This document shows, piece after piece, positions 12,256 through 37,076 of a DNA stretch of 64,000 nucleotides; within the stretch, counting starts at the first letter, position 1, and every line of letters begins with the position of its first letter. The stretch is from contig CAXIUP010000033.1 of the NCBI GenBank assembly GCA_964035015.1, forward strand, positions 142,501 through 206,500. The letters are read 5' to 3'. The stretch comes from Corallium rubrum (Eukaryota; Cnidaria; Anthozoa; Scleralcyonacea; Coralliidae). The translations under genes and the position numbers were made by a program. The notes beneath the pieces were generated by a model. That model did not search any database. It had not been told where the DNA came from and saw only the letters and a program-made list of their open reading frames with translations.

Positions 12256-12746
12256 TCTTGTGCCTTCGTTTCAGTGCGTGTTCGGGTAAGGAAACATGCA
12301 GATTCTTGGTCCCTAATCTTTAAAGTAGACTGAAAATTAAAAAAAAGGCGAACAATTGGCCTACTTTTTTACTTTAAACAACCATGAGGTTGTTTTGCGT
12401 TTCAACCTATAAAGTATATATATTCTTTAAAGCGTTAGGTATTTTTCCCGGGAACGGTCACAAATTAATATGCAAAAGCCCAATTTGGACAAATCTTTCT
12501 TAAAAATAATAAAATGTGCCATGAAAAACATATTTTAAATTAAAAAATAATCAAAAGTGCTGTCAGAATGCGGGAATGCCATTTCTGATTTCAGAGACAA
12601 AATTTCAAAAAAGTTTTTTAGAAAGGAACAGACTCCGTGTCTCCGTACAAATGCGGACCCACAACAACTTTGAATTTTTGGCACATGCCCCCTGTTTTAG
12701 ACAAACCGCTCCTGCAATCAATACCATGTTAACATCTTGAATTTAC
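12256..12746 (-). other. Probable intron
   Basis: This AT-rich non-coding stretch lies between the zinc-finger exon and the hAT-like exon. It has a donor at 12746 and a candidate acceptor (TTTTTTTTAATTTTCAG on the minus strand) near 12335. Nothing else is seen. Confidence 0.4.
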
Positions 12747-13331
12747 CTGAGAATCCGAATCTTTGTGCTCGGCTGAACCATAGGCTGCTGTAATTAGCTT
12801 CTGTTTCGTTTTGACTGTTTTGCTTGAATCTGCATCTTCCACTTCTTTCACTGAATAAAAATATTTCGTTTTTGCTTCATGGATTTCTTTCCCAGAGCAT
12901 TCAAAATCTACTATTGTGATATCCTTCACAGTTTCCCCTTCATGTCGCCTCTTCAAATGACGTTCTTTCGTACTATTATCACGGCGTGACATCACATAAA
13001 TGCTGGGATCCTTGTTTACTCTAAAACACGTTAAGCAGATGCACCGTTTCTCTTGTTCAACAAGTGACCTTGGTGGTTTGGCGGGTTGAGGTTTCTTATG
13101 TTTACGGGAGTCAGACTCTGGAGTATACTTAATTACCCAGCCCAACGTTTTCTTGATTGGAGGTTCGTCATTAGAACAATTCTTGCAAACAACAGCGCTG
13201 CCATAGCCTTCCCCCTCTTCATTTGGACTTGTTTCCGAACATATCGCATGTGCTGTTTTATGACACACAGAACAGGTATGTGCCCCGGAACTTTCTTTTA
13301 GGCAAACACAGCACAGTAAAACTGCTGTCAT
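12747..13331 (-). CDS. Zinc-finger N-terminal exon of the hAT-like gene
   Basis: This exon opens with a cysteine/histidine cluster, CCVCLKESSGAHTCSVC...HAIC...CKNC, like a PHD/RING-type or treble-clef finger (residues 7-55). A basic proline-rich linker follows. Then comes CLTCF...KERHLKRRH, which resembles a BED or C2H2 finger. It ends at a good splice donor (CAG|GTAAAT at 12747/12746), and a stop follows soon if the intron is read through. The next downstream open frame is the hAT-like exon, about 490 bp away, preceded by a polypyrimidine-AG acceptor near 12335. I could not make the reading frame join cleanly there, so the splice is uncertain. Confidence 0.5.
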
Positions 13332-13868
13332 CTAGGGGAAAAAAGCCAACAGCTCTTTGTCAGTTCACTTAGTTGTCGCGTTGTTAGCATAACTTATGTA
13401 GTGTGTCAAAAGCTTTTCATAAGGAAAAAAAATGTTGTGTTTCCAGTAACCTGACCGACCTGAATTTTTACCAGTCACTTGAAACTTTTTCATTCTTTTT
13501 CCAAGATTTTTTTTTTGATTCTTTTCAAAACTGACTTGAATTTGAACTAAATAAGAGGTTTCTTCACGATGTATGTATCTTTGCAAAACTCCCATTGCTG
13601 CCACTTTCATTTCAGAGTCTAGGGTAAAATTTTATTAGTCTGACCACTCTTTTGCTTGTATAAAAACACACAGCGCAAACTTGATAAAAAATTATGAAAA
13701 AAAATTAAATTAACAAAATAAAATTATTTCCTAAATTTTTCTCAGCTTGTTACCGGAAACATAACATTTCTTTTATCTTGAATAGTTGCGGCGCTGCCCG
13801 CGGCGCGAAGACTGGGAGACATTTGAGAGCCGAACGTACGTTGGTTATACTTATACGTAGATTGTACT

Positions 13869-14074
13869 CGTTGGCACCTAAGCGTGTACACCACCCGTCA
13901 AAACATGTTCTAAATTTAAGTCAAAGTTAACCGTTTTGAAATCAACACCGTGGGATTGGTGAGATGTGATTGGCTAAGATGTCAAAGTTAAATGTTTATG
14001 TGCCCTTAGCCAATCACATCTCACCAATCCCACGGTGTTGATTTCAAAACGGTGTACACACTTAGGTGCCAACG
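13869..14074. repeat. Fold-back MITE
   Basis: The inverted arms read CGTTGGCACCTAAG...GTGTACACC at the left and the inverse at the right. An inner inverted pair (AACACCGTGGGATTGGTGAG) extends the hairpin over most of the 206 bp. The flanks repeat ACT. No coding is present. Confidence 0.7.
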
Positions 14075-14914
14075 ACTGTATTATTGATTTATTGTAAGCA
14101 ATTTATAAACGCTAAATTAGCGGAATCTGTTTTGTGTTAAAAACTCAAAAAATATCAAAACGTTTGTGTCTCAGAGTCAAAGATTCAGACAGCGTGTCAA
14201 ATGTCAATGATTCAAAACCGTGTAACTGCTATAAAGTAGAGAAATTCTTGTAGATGCTAGGACTAGGAGCCTAGGAGCATGATATATTTACCAATTTACA
14301 ATGGGTTTTTATGCACTAATTAAACAACCACTTTAACTCCGAGAGTAAGTCTAATCTAAGACTATGTAACGAAATAAACGCAGTATTGCAGTAATGACTA
14401 ACGAGTAAGAGTAACGACAAATCGACAAAGACAAACTGGAGTGGACAAAGTCACAAAGACAATGGAATGAATGAATGTTAAAGTTAAGTTCATAAGTTAT
14501 TAAACTGCAAATGAGCAAATCGAAATTATCGAATATCGAATGGCTTACCTTGATCAATAGCTGACTAGCCCACATGACATACATCCATTGCTCCTCAGTC
14601 CTCCTTCGTTGATCAAATTCGTGATAAAATGCAGCTTCAATTCCCTTCGAATCAGTCAGTATTCTTCGACGATTAACATTTCACGCGCAACGCGGCATGA
14701 AGGCGCGTGGCTGAGAGGCCTGAGTCCGAGACTAACTGGGTCCTGCATGCGAGGCAAGCGAACAGATCAGCTGAAAAACGCTACCCATAAAAGCGTTAAC
14801 CTGCGTTAGGCAAATAGGTGACTGATTGTGACAATTTTATTTATAAACATTGAATTTTTAAGTATCCCTGCAATTTCCGCCGCCGCCGCCGCCGCCGCCG
14901 CCAGGACTTGAAGC
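14075..14914. other. No gene seen; short (GCC)n repeat
   Basis: Short open stretches here have no recognisable content. A (CCG)n trinucleotide run lies at 14878-14902, just before the transposase-like gene's final exon. Confidence 0.6.
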
Positions 14915-27779
<12,865 letters not shown>

Positions 27780-27990
27780 TCTTAACACTTTACTGTTTTA
27801 ATACGTACGCACAGCTCGACAGCCTACAGAAGAAGGTTGTTGTGGAACATTTGGGTAGGTCATCGATTCACCATCATGACCATATTGACTTTTCTGGCCG
27901 AGCACATCCACACATGCAAGACGTGTGAACCATTCTGCAGGAAAACGGCCTGGGACGAGGTTGAAAGACAATTCCTTAGAAGGTTCGAGT

Positions 27991-29124
27991 CATAGATATC
28001 ATATAAATACTAGATGTGGCATCCAATCCTAATTTCAGCCAACCACAGGTAACCAATTGAAGGCTGCCATCTTGGATAAATTGGTTGGCAAAACAACGAT
28101 GCCCGGATGAAATCTGTTGGTTCCAGGCCTTTTTTCTGTATCCAAAGCTAATTTTACATTTCTTGTTTATCTCGCCACATTTATTTATGGAAAAAGGTGG
28201 AAAACTCACGAACTACGTATTGTTAAAATATATCGTGTACGTATGTTGTCACAAATTTCAAAAGCTTTTGTTTCATATATAGTTGAAGTTTCTTCGTTAT
28301 CTGTAGCGTTTTAAAACGTTCAAAATGTTCACACCTTTGTTCGTCAAATGATGAGAAATGGCGGGAGAAGTGGATTTATGACAAGTGCTTAGAATTTTGG
28401 CTATTGTTTTTAAAATACGTATTACACAACCTTGAGCAATATATCAAACAGAACATATTGTAAAATGCAATTTCTGGTAGAACTTTTAAGTTCTTATCTG
28501 AAGCAGAAGTGTTTTAAAATTGTGAAAACCTTTGTCATTTTGATCTGGCCCGGGTGAAGTTGGTCAATGTGGGAAGCAGTTTGTTTTGTCTTTTGCAGTT
28601 TTGGTGTTTGCTTTTATCTATAACTTTTGGAATACTTTAGGTATGAATTTAAAGCTAATTTAAATCATGAAGCTTTGTTTTTAAACATATCAGAAGTTTT
28701 ATACTACCTTAACTTTTAGCTTTAGTTCTGGCAAAATTATGGAAAAACAACAAACCAGGTGCCATTTCTCATCATTTGACGAACAAAGGTGTGAACATTT
28801 TGAACGTTTTAAAACGCTACAGATAACGAAGAAACTTCAACTATATATGAAACAAAAGCTTTTGTAATTTGTGACAACATACGTACACGATGTATTTTAA
28901 CAATACGTAGTTCGTGAGTTTTCCACCTTCTTTTTCCATAAATAAATGTGGCGAGATAAACAAGAAATGTAAAATTAGCTTCGGATACAGAAAAAAGGCC
29001 TAGAACCAACAGATTTCATCCGGGCATCATTGTTTTGCCAACCAATTTATCCAAGATGGCAGCCTTCGATTGGTTACCCGATTTTGGCTCCAGTGCCCCC
29101 TCTAGTATTTATATGATCTCTATG
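27991..29124. mobile_element. Long fold-back element between the divergent genes
   Basis: The left arm (about 27991-28345) and right arm (about 28765-29124) are inverted copies starting CATAGATATCATATAAATAC. They are flanked by GTTCGAGT at 27983-27990 and 29125-29132, an 8-bp duplication (9 if one G is shared). No coding is seen. The length of the flank duplication fits a hAT- or Mutator-type source. It sits between the first exons of the transposase-like and SAM genes, so it may have displaced their shared promoter. Confidence 0.75.
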
Positions 29125-29282
29125 GTTCGAGTGACCTTTTATGGTATATTCTCCCAGAAGTCTTAGCAAAACTTGCAAATGCAATGTGCTTGGCGGCAAC
29201 TTATGAACTATATTATCAACTATTACCATTTGAGTTGTGTCTATTGTCGTATTGAATAGTGGCTATCCTTTTTCTTTTGAAT

Positions 29283-31461
29283 ATGGCTTGTGGCAATTCT
29301 AGCATTGGAATTATATTGACAAAATCTTCTTCGACTTTCGATGTCCAAGAGTGGCTTAAAGAACGCGAATTCGACGAGACAGTGTTATCAAAGTTCAAAG
29401 GTATGAAGCCCCTATTAAAAGCATTTGTTGGGCAACACTGTAGTTTCCAGTATATAAATACATTGATTTTTATAGCAAAGGAAGTATTGGTGTTTTTATA
29501 GCATATGTGGTACTGATATTAAAGTGCATGTGTAAATTACGTTGAATAATTTGGCGTAAAAACCTGTTGTTCAAGCATCAGTTAATAACTTAAAAAGGCA
29601 AACCGCCGGCCATGCTGCCGACGGTTTTACAATTCTCGTGTTCATTTCTAGATGAGGAAATTAATGGAGAAGATTTCTTTACTCTTGAAATATGGATGTT
29701 GGAAAGTCTTGTGCAAGGCTTGAAGAAACTCAAGAAATTTAGGGAATTCTGGAGTGAAGAAACCGGAATGGTAATTTTGAATTCATTGTTCGGTTTATAA
29801 GTTCATTTGTCATGCAACAAGAGCAGCCCTTGAAAAATACTGTTTAGTCCCATCGTAGAACAAAAATGTCCTTCCTTTATTATGAAATAAGTTGTGTATG
29901 TTTATTTGTGATTAAATATGCACATATTTGATAGAGGATTGCAAAGATTCGTTGAGATTGTGGTTTTCACCTTGATTTCATACTCAGAAGCATGGTTTGG
30001 AAAGGGTGGATAGGAGCCTAGTTGATAACAGTGATTTTTCACTGTTTAAGCTTTCCTGTATAAATATTAAATAATAATAATAAATAAAATGTGACTTTTA
30101 TTTCAGATATTTGATCAAAATGGCAAGCCTGTCTCTCCTGGAACACCCAATAATTCCTCAAACCTCACACCAATCCTTCCTGTAGGATCTCAGTCGGGTT
30201 CAAACATGGAAATTACTCCAAACAATAATTCAAACAGTGAAACTGAGGTAATTTAATGATAACCTGAATTATTAATTTTCAAGACTGATATAATTCAATC
30301 ACATAGTGATTGATATGACAAATCAGATATTTTTGCACAGTTCATCTTCATAGATATCTTTCAATATTTTTGGGGGGAAGGTGCTACAGTAACCAATGGC
30401 AGCACATGGACATTCGTGCTCATTACACATGAACACTATACCAAGGCCCAAAGAGAGCCAGAATGGGCTCCGGGTCATAATTTGTGTGCGGGCCCTCGCC
30501 AATATTTTTAGTTTCAATATAGCCTTATCTTGAAGTGAATAAATAAAACACAAACCATTGCATTTGCATTATTATTTTTTGTGGGCCCCTTCTAGGCCCG
30601 GGCCCCACGCCAATTACGGCTATTTCTCGACTATACAGTACCAGTTGAAACCAGAAAGACAAGTTAGACAACCAAATTTTCTAATCTGTTGTCTGATATA
30701 CATGTTTTATTTAATTATTAGAGCCCTTGCAATGTTTTGTCAGACATATCCAGATCAAGAGGAAGAACAGGAGAGAAGGGAGTAAAAGACAACTGGGCTG
30801 AGGCTTTTGAAATCCCATCAAGGGTTTGTACCATATTTCAGCAGGATACCAGTGCAAATTATACTGTACTTCACACTCTCTGGTCGAAATGTATGAAATA
30901 CTTATGACTTACAGTATGACGTAGTCCAGCCGGTGCCTGCCTTATATATGGTTGATGGGACGGGGTTCCCGCCCCTTTTCGTTTCACCCCAGTGCTTTTA
31001 GTTGTGGGTCCTTCTCCAGTTGTTATACTGTAAGTCATAAGTATTCCATACATTTCTCCCTTCGGGTGCTCGTATAATCAGAATTATACGGGCATGCTGC
31101 TTTGTGCCGCTGGTATAATTCAAATTATACTACAAATATTTATCCTAGATACAGTACTACAGTATTTGATACCGAATGATCAACTTCTCTTTATTGTGTT
31201 TTTCTAGTTTTCAGTTAATCTGGAATCTGAAATACAATTGAAAATATTTAATTCCTCCCAAAGGAATGAATTGGTAAGGGATATCTGTACCCTTATTTCA
31301 GTTCAGACAAGGTACCCCACTGAGTATGAGAGAACAGTTATTGCGAAGAAGCTTGTGCGTGCATTTCCTTTCCTGAAGGATCGCAAAATTACAGATTCAT
31401 CAACTGAATGGGTAAGTGAATTGTTCTACAAAGTATAAACAAGTATATACATTATGTAAAA

Positions 31462-31492
<31 letters not shown>

Positions 31493-33888
31493 CTGTATAT
31501 TCTAATGAAGAACACATTGAGCGCGTACAGGCAAGAACACTCCCGGATTACGCACCCGACAGGTGGCAATTTGACATGGTAACTGTCAATTCGGTAATGA
31601 GTCAGTGAACTGCATGAAATATCCTTCATCCAGAATTTTTTTTTACTCTCAATTATCCGATATAAATTAAAAAATAGAAGCATTGCTTTATATTTATTAT
31701 TCAATATAACCAAAACATAAACCCTTTTGCAAGTCAATACAATAGAAATTTAGAACTTTTAACAGTATTTCTATGACTTTCGCCAGACAGCCTTAATTTT
31801 CACTGTCTGGCTAAAGTCATCGGCAAAAACAAAGTTTTAAATTAAAGTGGTTGCCTCTTTAATTTGTCATTAGGAAATGTTTAGACTAGCTCTTATACTC
31901 TCACTGTCTTACTGAGCAAAAAATATACAGTACTGTAGATATCAATTATCTGCATTCAACAACAATAACATAAAATGAATATTTGTATATTATATTGTTA
32001 TTTTAGGGCTCTTGGGAGCAAAAGATTAAGCACAGAATGAAACGGTTACAGAAATCGACGGTGAAGAGAAGTCTGAATACAACAATTGACACATCTGAAG
32101 CTCCCCCCAAAAAGGCCAAAGTAAACGAGGAAGTGTGGTTTACCATTCCCGAAATGCCAGAGGACCAGACAAAGGAAATGCTTGAAGATAAAGTAAAACA
32201 GCTCAAAAAGATCTGCAAATCAACCAGACCTGACCATTCAACTGTCCAGACCTTGATGATTGAAACCTTTCCCATGAGGAGGAAAGCAGTCATAGAGGGA
32301 ACTGAAGGCCTAGATTCATTGCTCAAAAGCTATCCTCCTCTAACAAAACCTATGCATGTAAGTGTAAACACAAAAATCATTAGAATATTACATGGGTGTG
32401 TTAAATGTCATTTCAATTTTGTAGTCTGAGGATAATTGAAATAACTTTTACAATACACAGCCATGTTGCACAACAAATTATAATGATTCAAATGATGTCA
32501 CTTGTTACGTTTGGCATATAAAGAGCTTCCTTGGGTGTAAAAAAGAAGTAAATTTCTGCCATTTCTTGACACCAGACTTGCTGATGTCGTGCATTTTGGC
32601 AAAGTTAATGGATATAACAGTGCTAGTCTAACTGTCATCTCATTTGTTTTTCCAATGCCTTGTTGCCTTCCAACAAGTACTGTAAAAATTTGAGATTATT
32701 TCACCTACAGTAAATAAAGTCAACTTAGCGTGCACGTTTTATTTATTGGAAAGTATAGGTAATTCTACGGATTCTGATTCTCTAATGATAACACAACAAT
32801 CAGCTCGATTTTGAATATCGGTCAATCCCTACACGCAATAACCTCTGTTATTAACATCATCATGTGCAGGTTTTTATTTGCAATGTTGTAAAACGTTTTG
32901 TGTATTTTTTTCAGCTTAAACTTGAAATGTGCAGAATTCTAAACAATAACAGCATCACAAGGACAATGAAAGAACATCTGGTGGATACATGGGTTCCAAA
33001 GATTATCCAGCATTGTAAGAAGGTCGAAAAGGGTCCCATTGTGGAGTTGATGAACAGTATGGACAAGGCATTGTCAAGTGGTGAAGTTGGTGAAAAGGGT
33101 AAATTGAAAATTGTATTGTAATACTTGATGCACCTGCAGTTTATTGTGTATAAAATATAAATATTGGTTTTTACCGTGAAAGCTGTATACAATACTACAA
33201 ATAACGTTTTAAGACATGGAGCTGGTAAAACAATAAATTTGGTAAATATTTTTGTTAAACACCTGGGCATGTATTATAGCTAGACAATGATTAATTGATA
33301 AATATGTATTCTGTCTTCCCATGAGAGGCTAGAACTTTGCATTTAACAATAGAATGTCAAATGTTCTTTTTTAGAATGTCAACAAAGAGCTGCAATTGTG
33401 ATGTTGTCAAAGCATCTGTTAAAGAGAGGAGGAGGAAGAAAAGGCAGCAGTGAAGAATTGTTGATAAAATTGATTGAGGTGTGCAGTTAATAATTAAATT
33501 TATTCATTTCATTCACTTTTGAATTGTAGATTTTATTCCAATGATAATACTTATTAATGTACTGTCTTTTTCACAGAATCCAGACAAAATTGATGATGCC
33601 ATCACAAACTCTTCAGCACCTGTAATCTTGCTTGGTGGAAACAATCTCTTTGAGATTGATGTAATGTATGTGGTGGCAGAAAAGCAGGTTGTATGTGACT
33701 TGTCCAAAGAGTGTAAATTAGTCGATGCTCTAGTTATGCTTTTATGTTCTTATTTTGTTTTTAATTTTGATTATACCATTCAAAGGAATGTAATTATGTT
33801 TTTCCAAACTATTATGTTACCTTCATCCAAAGCAAAGATACCAGTTAGTGTATTGCAACTTTTTACTGAACTTCAGGAAGTAGTCTAG
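29283..33888 (+). CDS. SAM-domain protein, second gene of the CACTA-like element
   Basis: Nine exons with AG/GT borders can be followed: 29283-29400, 29652-29770, 30107-30247, 30722-30823, 31208-31411, 32007-32357, 32915-33098, 33375-33478 and 33577-33888. Exons 1-2 join in phase and encode a SAM-type interaction domain (VQEWLKEREFDETVL ... INGEDFFTLEIWMLE). Exon 5 holds a conserved block with RYPTEYERTVIAKKL and FPFLKDRKI. Exon 6 is basic. Exon 9 ends in a globular C-terminal domain (NLFEIDVMYVVAEKQ) that recurs in the gene at 40.9-45.9 kb. The gene is divergent from the transposase-like gene and reads toward the right end of the element. The function is unknown. A role as transposase partner is inference from position and from the second copy. 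Confidence 0.65.
30886..31053. repeat. Inverted-repeat MITE in intron 4 of the SAM gene
   Basis: The arms AATACTTATGACTTACAGTAT and ATACTGTAAGTCATAAGTAT lie about 110 bp apart. They are non-coding and leave the flanking exons untouched. Confidence 0.65.
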
Positions 33889-34088
33889 GTGTTTATAACC
33901 GTTATCAATTGTGACCTGGTAAATGCTCTGCATGATGTTTACCCTAGGCAGCTGTTAATACTCAAACAGCTATAATTATTATGGCTATAATTATTAATTA
34001 TAGCCATAATTAATATTTATAATTATTGGTTAATAATTATTAATTAAAGTTTACAGTTGTTCCACATTACACAAGATCTGGGGATGTA

Positions 34089-34359
34089 CTAGCCTGCGTG
34101 CAGATTTTACTCCACAAAAAGAGTAGAGTCTGCGCATCGGAGCGTAAGAGCTTGTATATGGTCATGTGGATTGCGCAGCAAAAATTGGGATGGTTCGTGA
34201 TTGGTCAATCGCTATTGATTGATGTGTGATTGGTGAAATTTAGCGATTGAATCACGAACCGTCCCAACTTTTGCCGGGAAATCCATGTGACCATACAAGC
34301 TTTTACGTTCTGATGCACAGACTCTACTCTTTATATTGAGTAGAGTCTGCACGCAGGCT
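34089..34359. mobile_element. Fold-back MITE with 9-bp flank duplication
   Basis: The inverted ends CTAGCCTGCGTGCAGA / TCTGCACGCAGGCT are flanked by GGGGATGTA at 34080-34088 and 34360-34368. Inner inverted pairs (GGTTCGTGATTGG / AATCACGAACC) extend the hairpin. A 9-bp duplication fits a Mutator-like origin. Confidence 0.75.
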
Positions 34360-34459
34360 GGGGATGTACAAGTTAAGAGTATTCAAGAATGATTATATTA
34401 TACAAAATTATTTAAGAGTTTTTAAGAGTGATTACATTATGTTATACAAACTTATTTAA

Positions 34460-36744
34460 AGTGCATATAAACCCTTTTCAGTTTTTTGTTTACTGTATAG
34501 AGGAGGGGGAAAATAGCTAATAACAGCCATTCCATGGTGACTTGTGTGACCAAGTCACAAAATTTTAGGGTTAAAAGGGTTATTTTTTACTACTTCTAAT
34601 TTAGCAAGAATCAAACTTACTTTAAACAATGAAGCCCCTGGGGATATAGTCAAGTTAATATATTTAATTCCTAATAATTTTATTTAATGCCCTCGATTTA
34701 ATAACTTAGTGTCATGTGACTCGCGTGACCGCCAGAAATGTGAAAATTCCAATTACTGTGATTCTGATTAATTTTCCTGGCAACTTATTGATTTTATTTA
34801 ATCCTAACCTTTATAAAACATATAGTGGAATATAAGGCTATGACACTCCAGTGAAATTTTAGAAAAATTTTTTTGGTTTAACAGATAATGTTACAAGTAA
34901 AATGTGACTCGCGTGACATAAGACTGTGACTCGCGTGACGAGTGGCGAATAACATAACAAAAAACCTGTTTAAATGACAAAAAGTCAATGGTTTTGTTTT
35001 CTCATTATTTGTTGGAGCCATTAATACCATTTGCAATAATAATTGAGAACAAGATGGACAACTGGAAGCATATTTTTAGAAATGCCAGAAGTGCCCCAAG
35101 ATCTCTATGAGAATTTGTATTAAATGGCTTGTAATAGTGTTAATGCAGCCAAATAAATAGTTTAAGAATAGAATTTGAATTAAATACATCTATTTAACAT
35201 TCTGTGTTGATTTGTTCCTTGATCCACTCCATTTGACTGATATGAACATCTCAACGGCTTTGAATTCTATTCTTGTGACTCGCGTGACGAAGTTGAGGGT
35301 GATTTTTCTCTGAAACTACTGAAAATATTTTCCTAGATTTTGGGGGATTGGTTTCATTAACTAAGAGTACCAAGTTGTGATAGGCTTAACTCATTCCTGT
35401 CCGGGGGCTTCCCCAGAGGTGAATAAAATCGTCTGGCGTTAGCCAGAATAAAATACCAAAGACCAATTCGGACAAGAAAGAGTTAAAGAGATAGTTTATA
35501 ACTCATTCCTGTCCGGGGGCTTCCCCAGAGGTGAATAAAATCGTCTGGCGTTAGCCAGAATAAAATACCAAAGACCAATTCGGACAAGAAAGAGTTAAAG
35601 AAGTTGTTCAAATTGGCAGGAAATGAAAATACTTTATGTGAAAATATTGTGACTTGCGTGACACTAAAATGAGGGTGTTTTCACTGTGGGCTAACACAAA
35701 GCCGATACCTCATTTTGAAATTTAGAATTTGAAATAAGTTATTAAATAGCAATGGCAAGTTGAATACATAAAATAATGAAGAAATTTAGTTTTGATAAAA
35801 GAAATAGGACACTTTTCTTAAAAAGTAACAATATTTGTTCTAGTCAATGTATAATTATCTATGTTCTTATTTCTGTTCCCACAATGCCCGTGGGTAATTG
35901 TGGTAATTTTTTTTTTCACATTCCAGAAGGGCAAGGTATTGTAGCATCCAAAAATGGTATTGTAGGTGCTATTATGTTAATTTAATCTTTTTTCAATAAT
36001 GTGTCATTTCTGTGGAATGGCTGATAAGTTATTTTATAGTTTTTGATTTAGTCCATTTGTTTCCAAAATATTTTGCTTTTCATGATACGATGAGGTATAT
36101 GATGATGCCATTTTAAGTCAAATGACATTGTGCCAAATCCAAGATTGTGTATATCTTTAAACGTATTCACTGAAATCAATTTAAACTGCATGTGAATACA
36201 GTATATACCACTAAACCAAGGAAAATGAATCAACTTATATTGTCACTATCGTAACAAATTAGTTCCCAGGACTCTCAGTACCTAAAATAAAATTATTTGT
36301 TTTCTCAAATGTGCAGGACATTTTGAGCTTGAGAGTTATACGAGAATGTTTTCAATACATGTACATGACCCAAATTTAAAATTGTTAGTGTTGCATACAT
36401 AGCATAAACTAAGAATTTCTACTATGGAACTAAAGGGCCTGGGAGCTAATCTGTTACCATGGTAACAATATCAGTTATCACATGTTCTTTGGTTTTGTGG
36501 TATGTATTCACATGCAAAGTTTCAATTGATTTCACTGAATAGTTTCGAAGATATACACGATCATGGATTTGGCACAATGTCATTTGACTTAAATGACACC
36601 ATCATGTCTCATCATATCACAAAAAGTGGAATATTTTGGAAATGAATGGACTAGATCAAAAACTATAAAATAACTAGAATAATTAACCATTTTCCCCTCT
36701 TCTATGTACATAAAACTAAGAACTGAAAAGGGTTTATATGCGCT
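34460..36744. mobile_element. 2.3-kb non-coding element with TTAA target
   Basis: The ends AGTGCATATAAACCC / GGGTTTATATGCGCT are flanked by TTAA (34456-34459 and 36745-36748). It splits an array of 43-bp repeats. Inside are four exact GTGACTCGCGTGAC motifs (34716, 34904, 34926, 35275) with two variants, a 114-bp tandem duplication and a large inverted pair (about 36030-36225 with 36490-36680). No open frame of note is present. Confidence 0.75.
35386..35603. repeat. Tandem duplication of about 114 bp
   Basis: The block starting AACTCATTCCTGTCCGGGGG occurs twice head to tail, near 35387 and 35501, with almost no differences. Confidence 0.9.
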
Positions 36745-36748
36745 TTAA

Positions 36749-37074
36749 GAGTTTTTAAGAGAGATTATGTTATATTATACAAACTTATTTAAGAGTTTTT
36801 AAGAGTGATTATTATATTATGTTATACAAACTTATTTAAGAGTTTTAAGAGTGATTATATTATGTTATACAAACTTATTTAACAGTTTTTAAGAGTGATT
36901 ATATTATGTTATACAAACTTATTTAAGAGTTTTAAGAGTGATTATATTATGTTATACAAACTTATTTAACAGTTTTTAAGAGTGATTATATTATGTTATA
37001 TAAACTTATACAAACTTATTTAAGAGTTTTTAAGAGTGATTATATTATGTTATACAAACTTATTTAAGAGGGTT
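36749..37074. repeat. 43-bp AT-rich tandem array
   Basis: Units like GAGTGATTATATTATGTTAT plus ACAAACTTATTTAAGAGTTTT repeat about seven times. Two further units lie at 34376-34459, beyond the TTAA element, so one array was split by that insertion. Confidence 0.85.
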
Positions 37075-37076
37075 AA

